In this document: positions 1 to 5,611 of the stretch, piece after piece
Position numbering within the stretch: the stretch's first letter is position 1
How the letters are laid out: each line of letters starts with the position of its first letter
Source: Chitinophagaceae bacterium
Lineage (GTDB): Bacteria; Bacteroidota; Bacteroidia; Chitinophagales; Chitinophagaceae
Reading direction: 5' to 3'
Assembly (NCBI GenBank): GCA_009996555.1
Contig: JAACZX010000535.1
Coordinates: forward strand, 1 to 6,385
Length of the DNA: 6,385 nucleotides
Notes under the pieces: model-generated
Seen by the model: the letters and a program-made list of their open reading frames with translations, nothing else
The model's database searches: none
Told to the model about the DNA's origin: nothing
Program-made: the position numbers and the translations under genes

Positions 1-895
1 ACAAAAGAAATTCCCTGTCGTTTCTGAAAACATTTATTTCACCACTCAAGGCAATTTCTTTCGCCATCAACAATAGCCTGAAAACATGCATCATGTTTTT
101 AGAATCGTAATTTTTGCCGTGTGCCATTGTTGTTTTATACCGCTCTTCATTTCGCTTGGCTACCCAATCCCAATACTCTTTATACTTTTTGCAATACACC
201 GAATAGCCGTCTTTATTGAAATAAAGCATTGCTACAGGTTTTTCTCCTTTAGGAATGCTGCTCAGCTTTACATCATTCGCTTCTTCCTTTCGTAAAATGC
301 CTGCATACTTTTGCTCTTCTGAATAGAACAGGTTATAACAATCTCTTAGATGAGAAATAGCAGCTAATCCCACGTTTTCCTGCTTCATTCCGTTTTCCAT
401 TAAGTACTTCGCCAAAGGAATGGCATCAGCTCCCACATAAACAAAACAGAAATCAAGTACAGATTTTCTTACCTCGTCAACCGGATTCACAATCTTTTTC
501 TCAAGACCATAAGCCTTTTTTATTTGTGTGTATGCATAATTAGCAAAGGTTTGTTCGCAGAGTTTGGATAAGAAAATCTCCGGCTTCAACAGTTCCATTA
601 AAGCATGCTTTTGTAGAATACAGCTTGCAGGTGTATTGAGCATTTCCAAAATATTCGGATTGTTCTTCGCCAGTAATTCCATGAAACGGTTCAACTCATA
701 ATACACGATGTCGTTTGTTTCATTATTTACCTGGCCGGTATATTCCAGTCCATAATACATTTGCTTAGGCAGTATAAAGACTCCTCGTATATCCGTATCA
801 GAGTTAGCTGTATCCAGGCCATAAGCCCTGCTACCTGTTATTACTTCAAATACAAGCAATCCATTCTCTTTTATCCAATCAATTGTCAGTTTCAT
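1..895 (-). CDS. Pol-beta-type nucleotidyltransferase, YcgL/RlaP-like (3' end outside window)
   Basis: The reading frame starts at the ATG at 895-893 and stays open to base 1, giving 298 codons without a stop; the C-terminus lies beyond the window. Residues 21-26 are GSRAYG and residues 32-35 are SDTD, the glycine-serine turn and paired acidic residues that bind metal and nucleotide in the Pol-beta nucleotidyltransferase fold; D62 in a DIVYYEL strand is a candidate third acidic residue. The stretch around residues 80-90 reads NPNILEMLNTP, and near the window edge the protein has YDSKNMMHVFRL; both are typical of the YcgL/COG3541 family, which falls in the RlaP group named for RNA-repair neighbourhoods. 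The predicted reaction is transfer of a nucleotide to an RNA or protein acceptor; the substrate is unknown. The start lies 17 nt inside the preceding nucleotidyltransferase gene, suggesting translational coupling. No Shine-Dalgarno site is seen. Family assignment is firm; substrate is not. Confidence 0.9.
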   Translation of the reverse strand, partial: MKLTIDWIKENGLLVFEVITGSRAYGLDTANSDTDIRGVFILPKQMYYGLEYTGQVNNETNDIVYYELNRFMELLAKNNPNILEMLNTPASCILQKHALMELLKPEIFLSKLCEQTFANYAYTQIKKAYGLEKKIVNPVDEVRKSVLDFCFVYVGADAIPLAKYLMENGMKQENVGLAAISHLRDCYNLFYSEEQKYAGILRKEEANDVKLSSIPKGEKPVAMLYFNKDGYSVYCKKYKEYWDWVAKRNEERYKTTMAHGKNYDSKNMMHVFRLLLMAKEIALSGEINVFRNDREFLL

Positions 896-1634
896 ACATT
901 TTCTTTAAAAAGAACTCATCCAATAACTTCATATCGCTTTTGTTTACACCCAGATCATGCTTTGACGACTCCATCAGGTCGAATAAGGTCACTATCCATT
1001 TATGTAGTCCACCATCTTTCCGATGCAGGTATTTTTCACCAACAGTTTGCTTCAATGCTATCAGCTTACTTAGCTCAGTTCTTATATCCTCACTCACATA
1101 TTGCATAAGACCTTCTATGTCCATCGGTAAAACTGATTTGTCTTTAACTATCCAGTTACATGAAAGCAACGATCGAACCAGGTAAAACCAACTCTTCAAT
1201 TTAAACTCTTCGGCATGCTTTATATCTTCCCAAAACTTTAAAGCCAATGAATAATGATGAAAGAAAACAGCTGTGGGAGAATAATATTGTTCGATCAGTG
1301 TATTGAATTCGTCCTTGAATTCTGGCTTTGAATAATACTCTATTGGCGATTGAAATCTTTCTATTAAAGGAGCATTTGACTTTTTAAGTAACAATAAACA
1401 CTTTCTTAAATCCCATCCAGTTATATCGAGATCTCCATCCATATATTCAATTGTATCCTTTTTTTCACTTAAGGATAAATACCAATCACGTTCATGCATG
1501 TATATAAATCTTACATCATAGTCGCTATCCGGCGAGGGAAATCCCCAAGCCCTGCTACCTGTTTCGCACGCATACAGTATTTTGACTTTCTTACTGTGCT
1601 CTATTTTATCCAGCATAGTTTTTATATTTTCCAT
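879..1634 (-). CDS. Pol-beta-type nucleotidyltransferase (RlaP-like), complete
   Basis: This 251-residue protein carries the nucleotidyltransferase signature GSRAWG at residues 26-31 followed by DSDYD at 36-40, with D70 in the DGDLDITGWDLRK strand as the probable third catalytic acid. The YACETGSRAWG...DSDYDVRFIY and LLLKKSNAPLIERFQSPIEY blocks are hallmarks of the predicted nucleotidyltransferases grouped with RlaP, a family found beside RNA ligases in bacterial RNA-repair loci. It should act in the cytoplasm; there is no signal peptide or membrane segment. It is a paralogue of the next gene, which shares only the active-site and NPN/SNA-type blocks, and the two overlap by 17 nt. The start is well supported: AAAGGAGG at 1641-1648 sits six bases upstream of the ATG, the only strong Shine-Dalgarno site in the window. 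A possible promoter lies at 1706-1740. The acceptor RNA or protein cannot be read from sequence. Confidence 0.93.
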   Translation of the reverse strand: MENIKTMLDKIEHSKKVKILYACETGSRAWGFPSPDSDYDVRFIYMHERDWYLSLSEKKDTIEYMDGDLDITGWDLRKCLLLLKKSNAPLIERFQSPIEYYSKPEFKDEFNTLIEQYYSPTAVFFHHYSLALKFWEDIKHAEEFKLKSWFYLVRSLLSCNWIVKDKSVLPMDIEGLMQYVSEDIRTELSKLIALKQTVGEKYLHRKDGGLHKWIVTLFDLMESSKHDLGVNKSDMKLLDEFFLKKMYETDN

Positions 1635-1640
1635 ATCGAT

Positions 1641-1648
1641 CCTCCTTT
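1641..1648 (-). promoter_or_regulatory. Strong Shine-Dalgarno site of the nucleotidyltransferase gene
   Basis: On the minus strand the bases AAAGGAGG are followed by the six-base spacer ATCGAT and then the ATG at 1634. All eight bases match the usual 16S rRNA 3' tail (CCTCCTTT). No other gene here has such a site, and Bacteroidota mRNAs generally lack them, so it both fixes the start and is unusual. Confidence 0.8.
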
Positions 1649-1705
1649 AATTTTAAGTTAGTCATTCTGAATAGAATTCCCAACTGTACAAGTGTGCGAC
1701 GCAAC

Positions 1706-1740
1706 TAAAGCTAAATAGCAGCAGTGACGGCGACAACAAA
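1706..1740 (-). promoter_or_regulatory. Possible Bacteroidota-type promoter for the nucleotidyltransferase pair
   Basis: Reading the minus strand, TTTGTTG at 1740-1734 is followed 20 bases later by TAGCTTTA at 1713-1706. This resembles the Bacteroidota consensus of a TTG-type -33 element and a TAnnTTTG -7 element, with one mismatch in the last base of the -7 box. It lies just after the palindrome ending the slipin gene and would give a leader of roughly 70 nt. The motif is short, so this is tentative. Confidence 0.3.
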
Positions 1741-1743
1741 ATT

Positions 1744-1840
1744 GTCTGAACTGTGATTTTTGGGATTATTGGATGAATAGGATGAGATACACATAAGTCA
1801 TCTCATAAATCCCACTCATCCTATAAATCCCGGTTCAGAC
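1744..1840. repeat. GTCTGAAC/GTTCAGAC extragenic palindrome (copy 1)
   Basis: The element opens with GTCTGAAC (1744-1751) and closes with GTTCAGAC (1833-1840). The arms are imperfectly complementary, with an inner ATGAGAT/ATCTCAT hairpin. Its last base is the first base of the slipin stop codon complement, so on the minus strand it begins exactly at the end of that gene, where it could act as a terminator or RNA-processing hairpin. The arms are related to the palindrome at 5693-5778. Palindromes of this kind are scattered between genes in many Bacteroidota. Confidence 0.75.
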
Positions 1841-2937
1841 TATTTCTGCGGTACGAAGATCTGTTTCAATTGTTCGATCAACACACCGTTACCACTTACA
1901 CTGATGTTGCTGATCTTGTCTGCGATCTTTTCTACATATTCCATTTCCTTCAGTTTCCACAACATCGCATTATCTTCCATCAGCTTGGCAGTGTTCAGTA
2001 AGCTACGGGTGCTGGCAGTTTCTTCCCTGCGCATAATGCTGTTGGCTTGCGCTTTCTTTTCGGCAATGAGCACCTGGTTCATGATCTCTTTTACATCACC
2101 CGGCAGGATAATGTCACGGATACCAAAACCAATTACTTCAACACCAAGGGCGGCAGCTTTGTCTTTCACTGCTTCCAATACAAAAGGCGCCACGCCATCT
2201 TTTTTCTCCAGCAATTCATCAAAGCCATAACCGGCAATGTATTCACGCAGGGCCAATTGAAATGCCACGTACAATTGTTTATCGTACTCTTTGTTTTGCA
2301 ACAGGGCTTTTTCAATATCGGCAACTTTGTACTGTGCCCATGCATTCAAACGCAAAGCCGCTTTGTCTTTGGTCAAGATTTCCTGGCCGTTGATCTCCAG
2401 CTGCTGCAAACGTTTATCTGCTTTAGCTACATGTACAGCAATGTTATTCTTCCACCAGTAGTACACACCGCTTTGCAAACGCTTTTGGTATTTACCATCT
2501 ACAAACAGCAATGCTTCTTCGTAGTTCTCCACACTGTAGCTACGCACATATGGAACCAGCAAACGGTTTTGCAATACAGCACGATCAATGTTTTCATCAA
2601 TATCGACGTTGCCGATATTGGCTTTTACAAAAACATATTCAATTGCGCTTTTCCAGTAAGTATAACGACCTGCAGTCAATACCTGTTTCAGCAAACCATT
2701 CTCGTACAGCAACACAATTTCGTTATCCTTTACATCTACCACATGCAAGGCATTGGCCAGTTCAGCATCCTTCAACAGCATGTTCAATTCAATTGGTGCT
2801 GCAAATGGTTTGGTTACATCGTACACATATACTTCTTTGTTCCAGAACCAGTAGTTTCCTTCCTTGAGCATACGCTCATACACACCACGCTTAAATACCA
2901 GCGCTACCTGGTAGGCGTTTACTTTTACATTTTTCAT
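1840..2937 (-). CDS. Slipin family (SPFH/Band 7) protein
   Basis: The protein is 365 residues from the preferred ATG at 2937. Its C-terminal half is clearly slipin/stomatin-like: GFGIRDIILPGDVKEIMNQV at about 270-289, then an AEKKAQAN helix and REETASTRSLLNTAKL at about 304-319. SPFH proteins form large ring- or cage-like assemblies, and slipins are recurrent members of bacterial RNA-repair operons. The N-terminal half holds three tandem repeats of about 35 residues (6-40, 69-104, 136-170), each a strand pair ending in G-x-Y-x-x-W (W32, W95, W162). No hydrophobic hairpin or transmembrane segment is visible, unlike stomatins, so the protein may be soluble. An in-frame ATG at 2967 would add ten residues, but those codons lie inside a strong hairpin (2951-2972), and MKNVKVNAYQ fits a slipin N-terminus better. 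Its gene ends on the palindrome at 1744-1840. Confidence 0.95.
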   Translation of the reverse strand: MKNVKVNAYQVALVFKRGVYERMLKEGNYWFWNKEVYVYDVTKPFAAPIELNMLLKDAELANALHVVDVKDNEIVLLYENGLLKQVLTAGRYTYWKSAIEYVFVKANIGNVDIDENIDRAVLQNRLLVPYVRSYSVENYEEALLFVDGKYQKRLQSGVYYWWKNNIAVHVAKADKRLQQLEINGQEILTKDKAALRLNAWAQYKVADIEKALLQNKEYDKQLYVAFQLALREYIAGYGFDELLEKKDGVAPFVLEAVKDKAAALGVEVIGFGIRDIILPGDVKEIMNQVLIAEKKAQANSIMRREETASTRSLLNTAKLMEDNAMLWKLKEMEYVEKIADKISNISVSGNGVLIEQLKQIFVPQK

Positions 2938-2950
2938 TTTATTTGTTTTG

Positions 2951-2972
2951 TTGCGCATTGCCTGCAATGCGC
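2951..2972. promoter_or_regulatory. 10-bp inverted repeat (hairpin) just upstream of the slipin start
   Basis: TGCGCATTGC and GCAATGCGCA form a perfect 10-bp inverted repeat with two bases between them, 13 bases upstream of the preferred slipin ATG. In RNA it would be a stable 5' leader hairpin (9 bp closing a four-base loop). It could mask ribosome entry, protect the 5' end, or be an operator in DNA. It also covers the alternative upstream ATGs at 2967 and 2958. Confidence 0.6.
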
Positions 2973-3155
2973 AGATTTTTTTTAAAAGAATAAAGCCGGT
3001 TGTCTGATCATCCTGTTCTTACGGAAGCAAATAAGCTGCATGGCTGTTGCAACCGGTTCATCAAACGCCTCTTGATAATACATGTATCATCAATTCTGAA
3101 TGATGAAGCGAATGCTGTTGCAATACTTCTTTATTTTGCTTTCGGGTAATTACCA
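2973..3155. other. Slipin upstream intergenic region
   Basis: No gene is supported here on either strand. The region holds a near-perfect 22-base palindrome (3072-3093, listed separately) and AATAAAGCCGG at 2989-2999, whose inverted copy is at 3278-3288. TTGCAACAGC occurs twice on the minus strand. I could not place a convincing Bacteroidota promoter. Confidence 0.5.
3072..3093. promoter_or_regulatory. Near-perfect 22-base palindrome, candidate operator
   Basis: The two 11-base half-sites TTGATAATACA and TGTATCATCAA are inverted copies with a single mismatched pair, centred on ACATGT. It stands in the otherwise featureless slipin upstream region, about 135 bases before the start codon. The size and symmetry suit a dimeric DNA-binding regulator, but no regulator is encoded in the window. 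Confidence 0.4.
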
Positions 3156-3271
3156 GGCCCCTCCAACCTCCCCAAGGGGAGGCTTTGTAACACTCCGAGT
3201 AAAAAGAAATTTCTAATTATCGGAGTGTTTGAAAGTCCCCTCTTTTGGAGGGGATTTAGGGGAGGCTCGCC
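3156..3271. repeat. Nested inverted-repeat element of the CCCCTCC/GGGGAGG type
   Basis: Outer arms rich in CCCCTCC and GGGGAGG enclose a 10-bp inverted repeat AACACTCCGA (3189-3198) / TCGGAGTGTT (3220-3229). The left arm itself folds as CCTCCCC-AA-GGGGAGG and the right as CCCCTC-TTTTG-GAGGGG. Such GC-rich arms are common interspersed extragenic repeats in Bacteroidota. The element separates the downstream tRNA-like cluster from the slipin gene and could terminate or process the transcript. No protein is encoded. Confidence 0.65.
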
Positions 3272-3298
3272 ACTCACCCGGCTTTATTTGTCTGGTCA

Positions 3299-3368
3299 GC
3301 ATTTGAGAAGCGCTGTACTTCTTTTGCTACATTATCAGTGTAGTGTTCTACCATTGAACTACTCATCC
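3299..3368 (-). tRNA. tRNA-Ile(GAU)-like RNA with aberrant T arm and acceptor 3' half
   Basis: From G at 3368 the sequence reads GGATGAG, T8 A9, a perfect D arm GTTC-AATGGTA-GAAC, and a perfect anticodon arm CTACA-CTGATAA-TGTAG whose positions 34-36 are GAT. The T arm is then AGAAG-TACAGCG-CTTCT: a good five-pair stem and seven-base loop, but without the conserved TTCGANT. The following CAAATGC does not pair with the 5' acceptor strand, which would need CTCATCC. The 5' two thirds is therefore tRNA-Ile and the 3' end is either decayed or deliberately different. The 3' boundary is approximate. Confidence 0.6.
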
Positions 3369-3370
3369 TT

Positions 3371-3432
3371 GAGATGAAACCGGATTCGAACCGATACTTG
3401 TCTGTTGCTCTAACCCACTGAGCTATTCACCA
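3371..3432 (-). tRNA. tRNA-like RNA lacking an anticodon arm
   Basis: The order is acceptor TGGTGAA, T8 A9, a canonical D arm GCTC-AGTGGGTTA-GAGC, then only AACAGACAAGT before a canonical T arm ATCGG-TTCGAAT-CCGGT and the 3' acceptor strand TTCATCT with C73. Acceptor pairing is six of seven (position 1:72 is T:T). The eleven bases between the D and T stems cannot form an anticodon stem and loop, so no anticodon can be assigned. It begins three bases after the preceding tRNA-like element and ends two bases before the next. It could be a deletion pseudogene or an RNA that uses the tRNA elbow without decoding. Confidence 0.65.
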
Positions 3433-3435
3433 ATG

Positions 3436-3554
3436 CAGGCGAAGAAGGAATCGAACCTCCGACTCACAGTGTATGGAGGGCTCTGCACATTGATGCAACA
3501 GCATACAGATAGCTACTGCGTCTGCACTGCAGTGTTTCCTTGAAACACACACCT
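3436..3554 (-). tRNA. tRNA-like RNA, possibly Cys(GCA), with a long variable-region insertion
   Basis: The 3' part is clear: T arm GGAGG-TTCGATT-CCTTC (3460-3444), acceptor strand TTCGCCT and G73. The best 5' partner is AGGTGTG at 3554-3548 (six of seven pairs counting G-U), followed by a short D-like hairpin GTTTC-AAG-GAAAC and a stem ACTGC/GCAGT closing the nine-base loop AGTGCAGAC, in which T-GCA would give a Cys anticodon. About 54 bases then separate this stem from the T stem and can fold through TGTATG/CATACA. The T arm is solid; the 5' half, anticodon and start are tentative. Confidence 0.45.
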
Positions 3555-3582
3555 GGTTTGCTGTCAACATACGAAAACCCTT

Positions 3583-3629
3583 CTTGCCGTTAAGCAAGCT
3601 CTTACCCCCACCCCCTAAAGGGGAGTAAG
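3583..3629. repeat. Two hairpins after the ATPase gene
   Basis: Just past the ATPase stop (3641), CTTAC at 3601-3605 and GTAAG at 3625-3629 enclose C-tracts and GGGG and can pair as a GC-rich hairpin; it has the CCCCTAAAGGGG look of common Bacteroidota interspersed repeats. Next, CTTGC and GCAAG (3583-3598) form a five-pair hairpin. Neither is followed by a good U-tract on the minus strand, so they may mark processing between the ATPase mRNA and the following tRNA-like RNAs rather than termination. Confidence 0.4.
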
Positions 3630-3640
3630 GAAAATTATTC

Positions 3641-4717
3641 TTAATTCATTAATTCAACCTGTCGCCTGAAACCGATCACTTCAATTTTTTCAACCTGCTG
3701 TGTTTTTTCATGCGGATTGGCAATTTCTGCAATGGTCATTGGTTGATCGATCACTGCATCGAAACCAAAATGCTTCGATAAACGATTAGCCTTTTCTACA
3801 CTCAATTTTCCAAACTCATACTTGGCAATTAATCTTCCTTTTCGCAGCAATGCACTATCCACCATCGTAAGCGAACTGTTGAAGGTGCAGATCAACTGCA
3901 CATTCAGAAAATCGGCCAGTAACCCATCAGAAATATTCAACAGGTTCGATACAGATGAACTGCTGCTGTATTTCCTGTCCATGATAATATTTTCTGCATC
4001 TTCGATAACCAGCACTGTATTCGGATTATTTATCAGCAACTGCACAAAATCCGGGTTCATAATTTCACCGGCTACAGCAGGAGAAATGAACAATACTTTT
4101 TTCCTGATCTTACCAATCAGGTAACGCAGGTAGGTTGTTTTTCCTGTGCCCGGTAAACCGTGCAACAGCACAATGCCTTTGTCTTTATCATTCCTGAGCC
4201 GCTTACAAATCGTATCATTCACTTCTTTAAAATCGTCTTCATAAAAAAGATCCAGGTCCAGCTTTGTTCGCTTCACTTCAATCTGGCTGAACTCAAATCC
4301 ATTTCGTCCACGACTGATCAGGTTTATTTCCAAAGGCTTTCTCCGCTGTTTTTCTTTAAAGGCCTTCATCAGCATGGTGCATTCATTTATGAAATCATCC
4401 TGCGAACCATCATGATAAATTTCGCAATAGTTCGAATCAAACTCCAGCACACACCCATTCTGTGTAATCAGAAATGTATCGTTAAAATCATACTTCCTTG
4501 CTTTGCTGTCGTAATACCTGTAGGTATGTGTTGACAATATCAAATGCCCGTACTTTTCCTTTATTGCTTGAAACGCTTTTTCCCCATCTATGCCACCAAT
4601 ATAATTTGCACTTGGTATGCTGTTAAACCGATACAGGTAAAGTGATTTTCCACACAGGAAACCATTATCGAAAATGCCATTTGCATTGATCACTTTCTGT
4701 TCACTATTATTTTCCAT
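3641..4717 (-). CDS. AAA family ATPase
   Basis: This 358-residue protein has a single AAA module in its C-terminal half: Walker A GLPGTGKTT at 187-195 (K193), Walker B VLVIEDAE at 235-242 (E239, D240), a sensor 1 asparagine in CTFNSS (N280) and the ALLRKGR segment with R292 and R295 as likely arginine fingers. The ALLRxGR ending and short post-AAA region resemble BCS1/CbbX-like or proteasome-type single-domain ATPases. Residues 1-150 form an N-terminal domain I do not recognise, probably the substrate or partner-binding part. There is no signal peptide or membrane segment. The gene starts 41 nt after the YkuK-like gene and is flanked on both sides by tRNA-like clusters, so an RNA- or RNP-remodelling role is a reasonable inference, not shown by the sequence. 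The leader is A-rich without a Shine-Dalgarno site. Confidence 0.9.
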   Translation of the reverse strand: MENNSEQKVINANGIFDNGFLCGKSLYLYRFNSIPSANYIGGIDGEKAFQAIKEKYGHLILSTHTYRYYDSKARKYDFNDTFLITQNGCVLEFDSNYCEIYHDGSQDDFINECTMLMKAFKEKQRRKPLEINLISRGRNGFEFSQIEVKRTKLDLDLFYEDDFKEVNDTICKRLRNDKDKGIVLLHGLPGTGKTTYLRYLIGKIRKKVLFISPAVAGEIMNPDFVQLLINNPNTVLVIEDAENIIMDRKYSSSSSVSNLLNISDGLLADFLNVQLICTFNSSLTMVDSALLRKGRLIAKYEFGKLSVEKANRLSKHFGFDAVIDQPMTIAEIANPHEKTQQVEKIEVIGFRRQVELMN

Positions 4718-4758
4718 TGTATTCTTTTTATCTGTTTAATTTTTTAATGCAATGCAAT

Positions 4759-5241
4759 TCACTGCACCACTTTATTTGCACAACTGGAGCTGGCAAAGGC
4801 TTCCGGTTTTGCTTTAAAGGCAAAGCCCATTCCCATGATATAACCCATTGCTTCCTTCAACGCATCATTGCTTTTAAAAGAAGGATTCGTGTTAATATCA
4901 GCATGTACTTCCATAGCTACATTGTACAACGTAAACAACCTGCATAAACTATACGCCACATCAATGCTCATAGCAACTTCCGTTAACATCCGTTGCTTGA
5001 TGCTCATTTTTTGTTTTGTTGTTTCGTTGTGGATGTACATGAAGCCACCTTTCCCTTTCCGGATGAAAACGATCACGGTTGCAAATTCAGTTTCTCTGCT
5101 TTTCACCTGGCTATCGGTACCAATGCACGCTTTCAATTCGTGTCCCATTTCTTTTTCACGTACCAACACAGCCCTTACTTCGTCCTCAATAGGCCGCCGA
5201 ATTTTTTCTCCGTTCAATTTTCTCCATTGCCGCTGTTCCAT
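4759..5241 (-). CDS. RNase H-like protein of the YkuK/DUF458 family
   Basis: The product is 160 residues, close to the usual size for the YkuK family, whose members have a predicted RNase H fold. The first-strand signature ACIGTDSQV places D43 as the first acidic residue; E88 in the following helix and E111/D115 in EVHADIN are candidates for the others. The C-terminal FKAKPEAFASSSCANK segment matches the family, but position 156 is asparagine where I would expect an aspartate, which may weaken metal binding. No reaction has been firmly established for the family; a nuclease acting on RNA is the natural guess. The ATG lies 44 nt after the 3' end of tRNA-Phe on the same strand, so cutting out that tRNA would create the 5' end of this mRNA. 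The leader is A-rich with no Shine-Dalgarno site. The AAA ATPase follows after 41 nt, probably in one operon. Confidence 0.88.
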   Translation of the reverse strand: MEQRQWRKLNGEKIRRPIEDEVRAVLVREKEMGHELKACIGTDSQVKSRETEFATVIVFIRKGKGGFMYIHNETTKQKMSIKQRMLTEVAMSIDVAYSLCRLFTLYNVAMEVHADINTNPSFKSNDALKEAMGYIMGMGFAFKAKPEAFASSSCANKVVQ

Positions 5242-5285
5242 TGTTTTACGTTTTTAATTTTTCATTCTTTCTTTCTCATTTTATG

Positions 5286-5358
5286 TGGTACTCCGTGGAA
5301 TCGAACCACGATCTCCGGGATTTCACTCCGGCGCATACATCCATTCTGCCAAAGCACC
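5286..5358 (-). tRNA. tRNA-Phe(GAA)
   Basis: The acceptor stem GGTGCTT/GAGTACC pairs fully (with G-U), T8 G9 are in place, and the T arm CGTGG-TTCGATT-CCACG is perfect. The anticodon arm is CCGGA-GTGAAAT-CCCGG: positions 34-36 are GAA with U33, but the last pair (31:39) is A-C and position 32 is G. The D stem pairs at three of four positions. A73 is present and CCA is not encoded. It is the last tRNA before the YkuK-like gene. Confidence 0.85.
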
Positions 5359-5428
5359 AGTTGTTTGTTACAGCTACTGACTGATATCTTATTTCCTCAT
5401 CATCGAACTAAACTGCTTCAAACAATTG

Positions 5429-5515
5429 CGGAGAGTAAAGGAATCGAACCTTTGTATCGAATAAACGACAGCCCAAGCTTAGCAGGCTGGCACATTACCA
5501 CTCTGTCAACTCTCC
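5429..5515 (-). tRNA. tRNA-Ser(GCU), class II
   Basis: The acceptor stem GGAGAGT/ACTCTCC is perfect with G73, and the T arm AAAGG-TTCGATT-CCTTT is perfect. The anticodon loop CTGCTAA gives GCT at 34-36. A long variable arm TGTCG-TTTATT-CGATA supports the serine class. The anticodon stem CCAGC/GCTTG has one mismatch (28:42), and the D stem has three pairs. CCA is not encoded. It starts five bases after the preceding tRNA-Asn-like gene. Confidence 0.88.
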
Positions 5516-5520
5516 GTATG

Positions 5521-5607
5521 AGGATGAAGAAAGATTCCCCGCCTGACCGGACGGGCTTTCAACCTACGGTCTAACAAACCGCTGCTCTGCCATTGAGCTA
5601 TTCATCC
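5521..5607 (-). tRNA. tRNA-Asn(GUU)-like RNA with a hairpin in its T loop
   Basis: The acceptor stem GGATGAA/TTCATCC is perfect, as is the D arm GCTC-AATGGCA-GAGC. The anticodon arm GCGGT-TTGTTAG-ACCGT gives GTT. The T stem GAAAG/CTTTC (5560-5556 and 5533-5529) is intact, but its loop is 22 bases: an 18-base segment (5555-5538) folding as CCCGTC/GGCGGG is followed by GAAT, so it replaces the TTC of the normal TTCGAAT loop. Position 73 is T rather than the usual G for Asn, and CCA is not encoded. The rest of the tRNA is well kept, which argues against random decay. Confidence 0.82.
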
Positions 5608-5611
5608 ATTG

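Noticed and set aside
761..1185. Plus-strand open frames opposite the nucleotidyltransferase genes
   Set aside because: They overlap two well-supported minus-strand genes and show no recognisable protein features.
2047..2985. Long open frame on the plus strand opposite the slipin gene (312 codons)
   Set aside because: It is antisense to a clear slipin gene; its translation is rich in F, Q, H and C with no family signature, as expected of a shadow frame.
3156..3271. Insertion sequence
   Set aside because: There is no transposase frame and no clear target-site duplication; the structure is a short non-coding inverted-repeat element.
5538..5555. Hairpin in tRNA-Asn as a terminator
   Set aside because: It sits inside the T stem of a tRNA with intact flanking stems and is not followed by a U-tract.
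4993..5574. Plus-strand open frame of 193 codons across the YkuK start and tRNA genes
   Set aside because: It runs antisense through a real gene and several tRNAs and is low-complexity, phenylalanine-rich.
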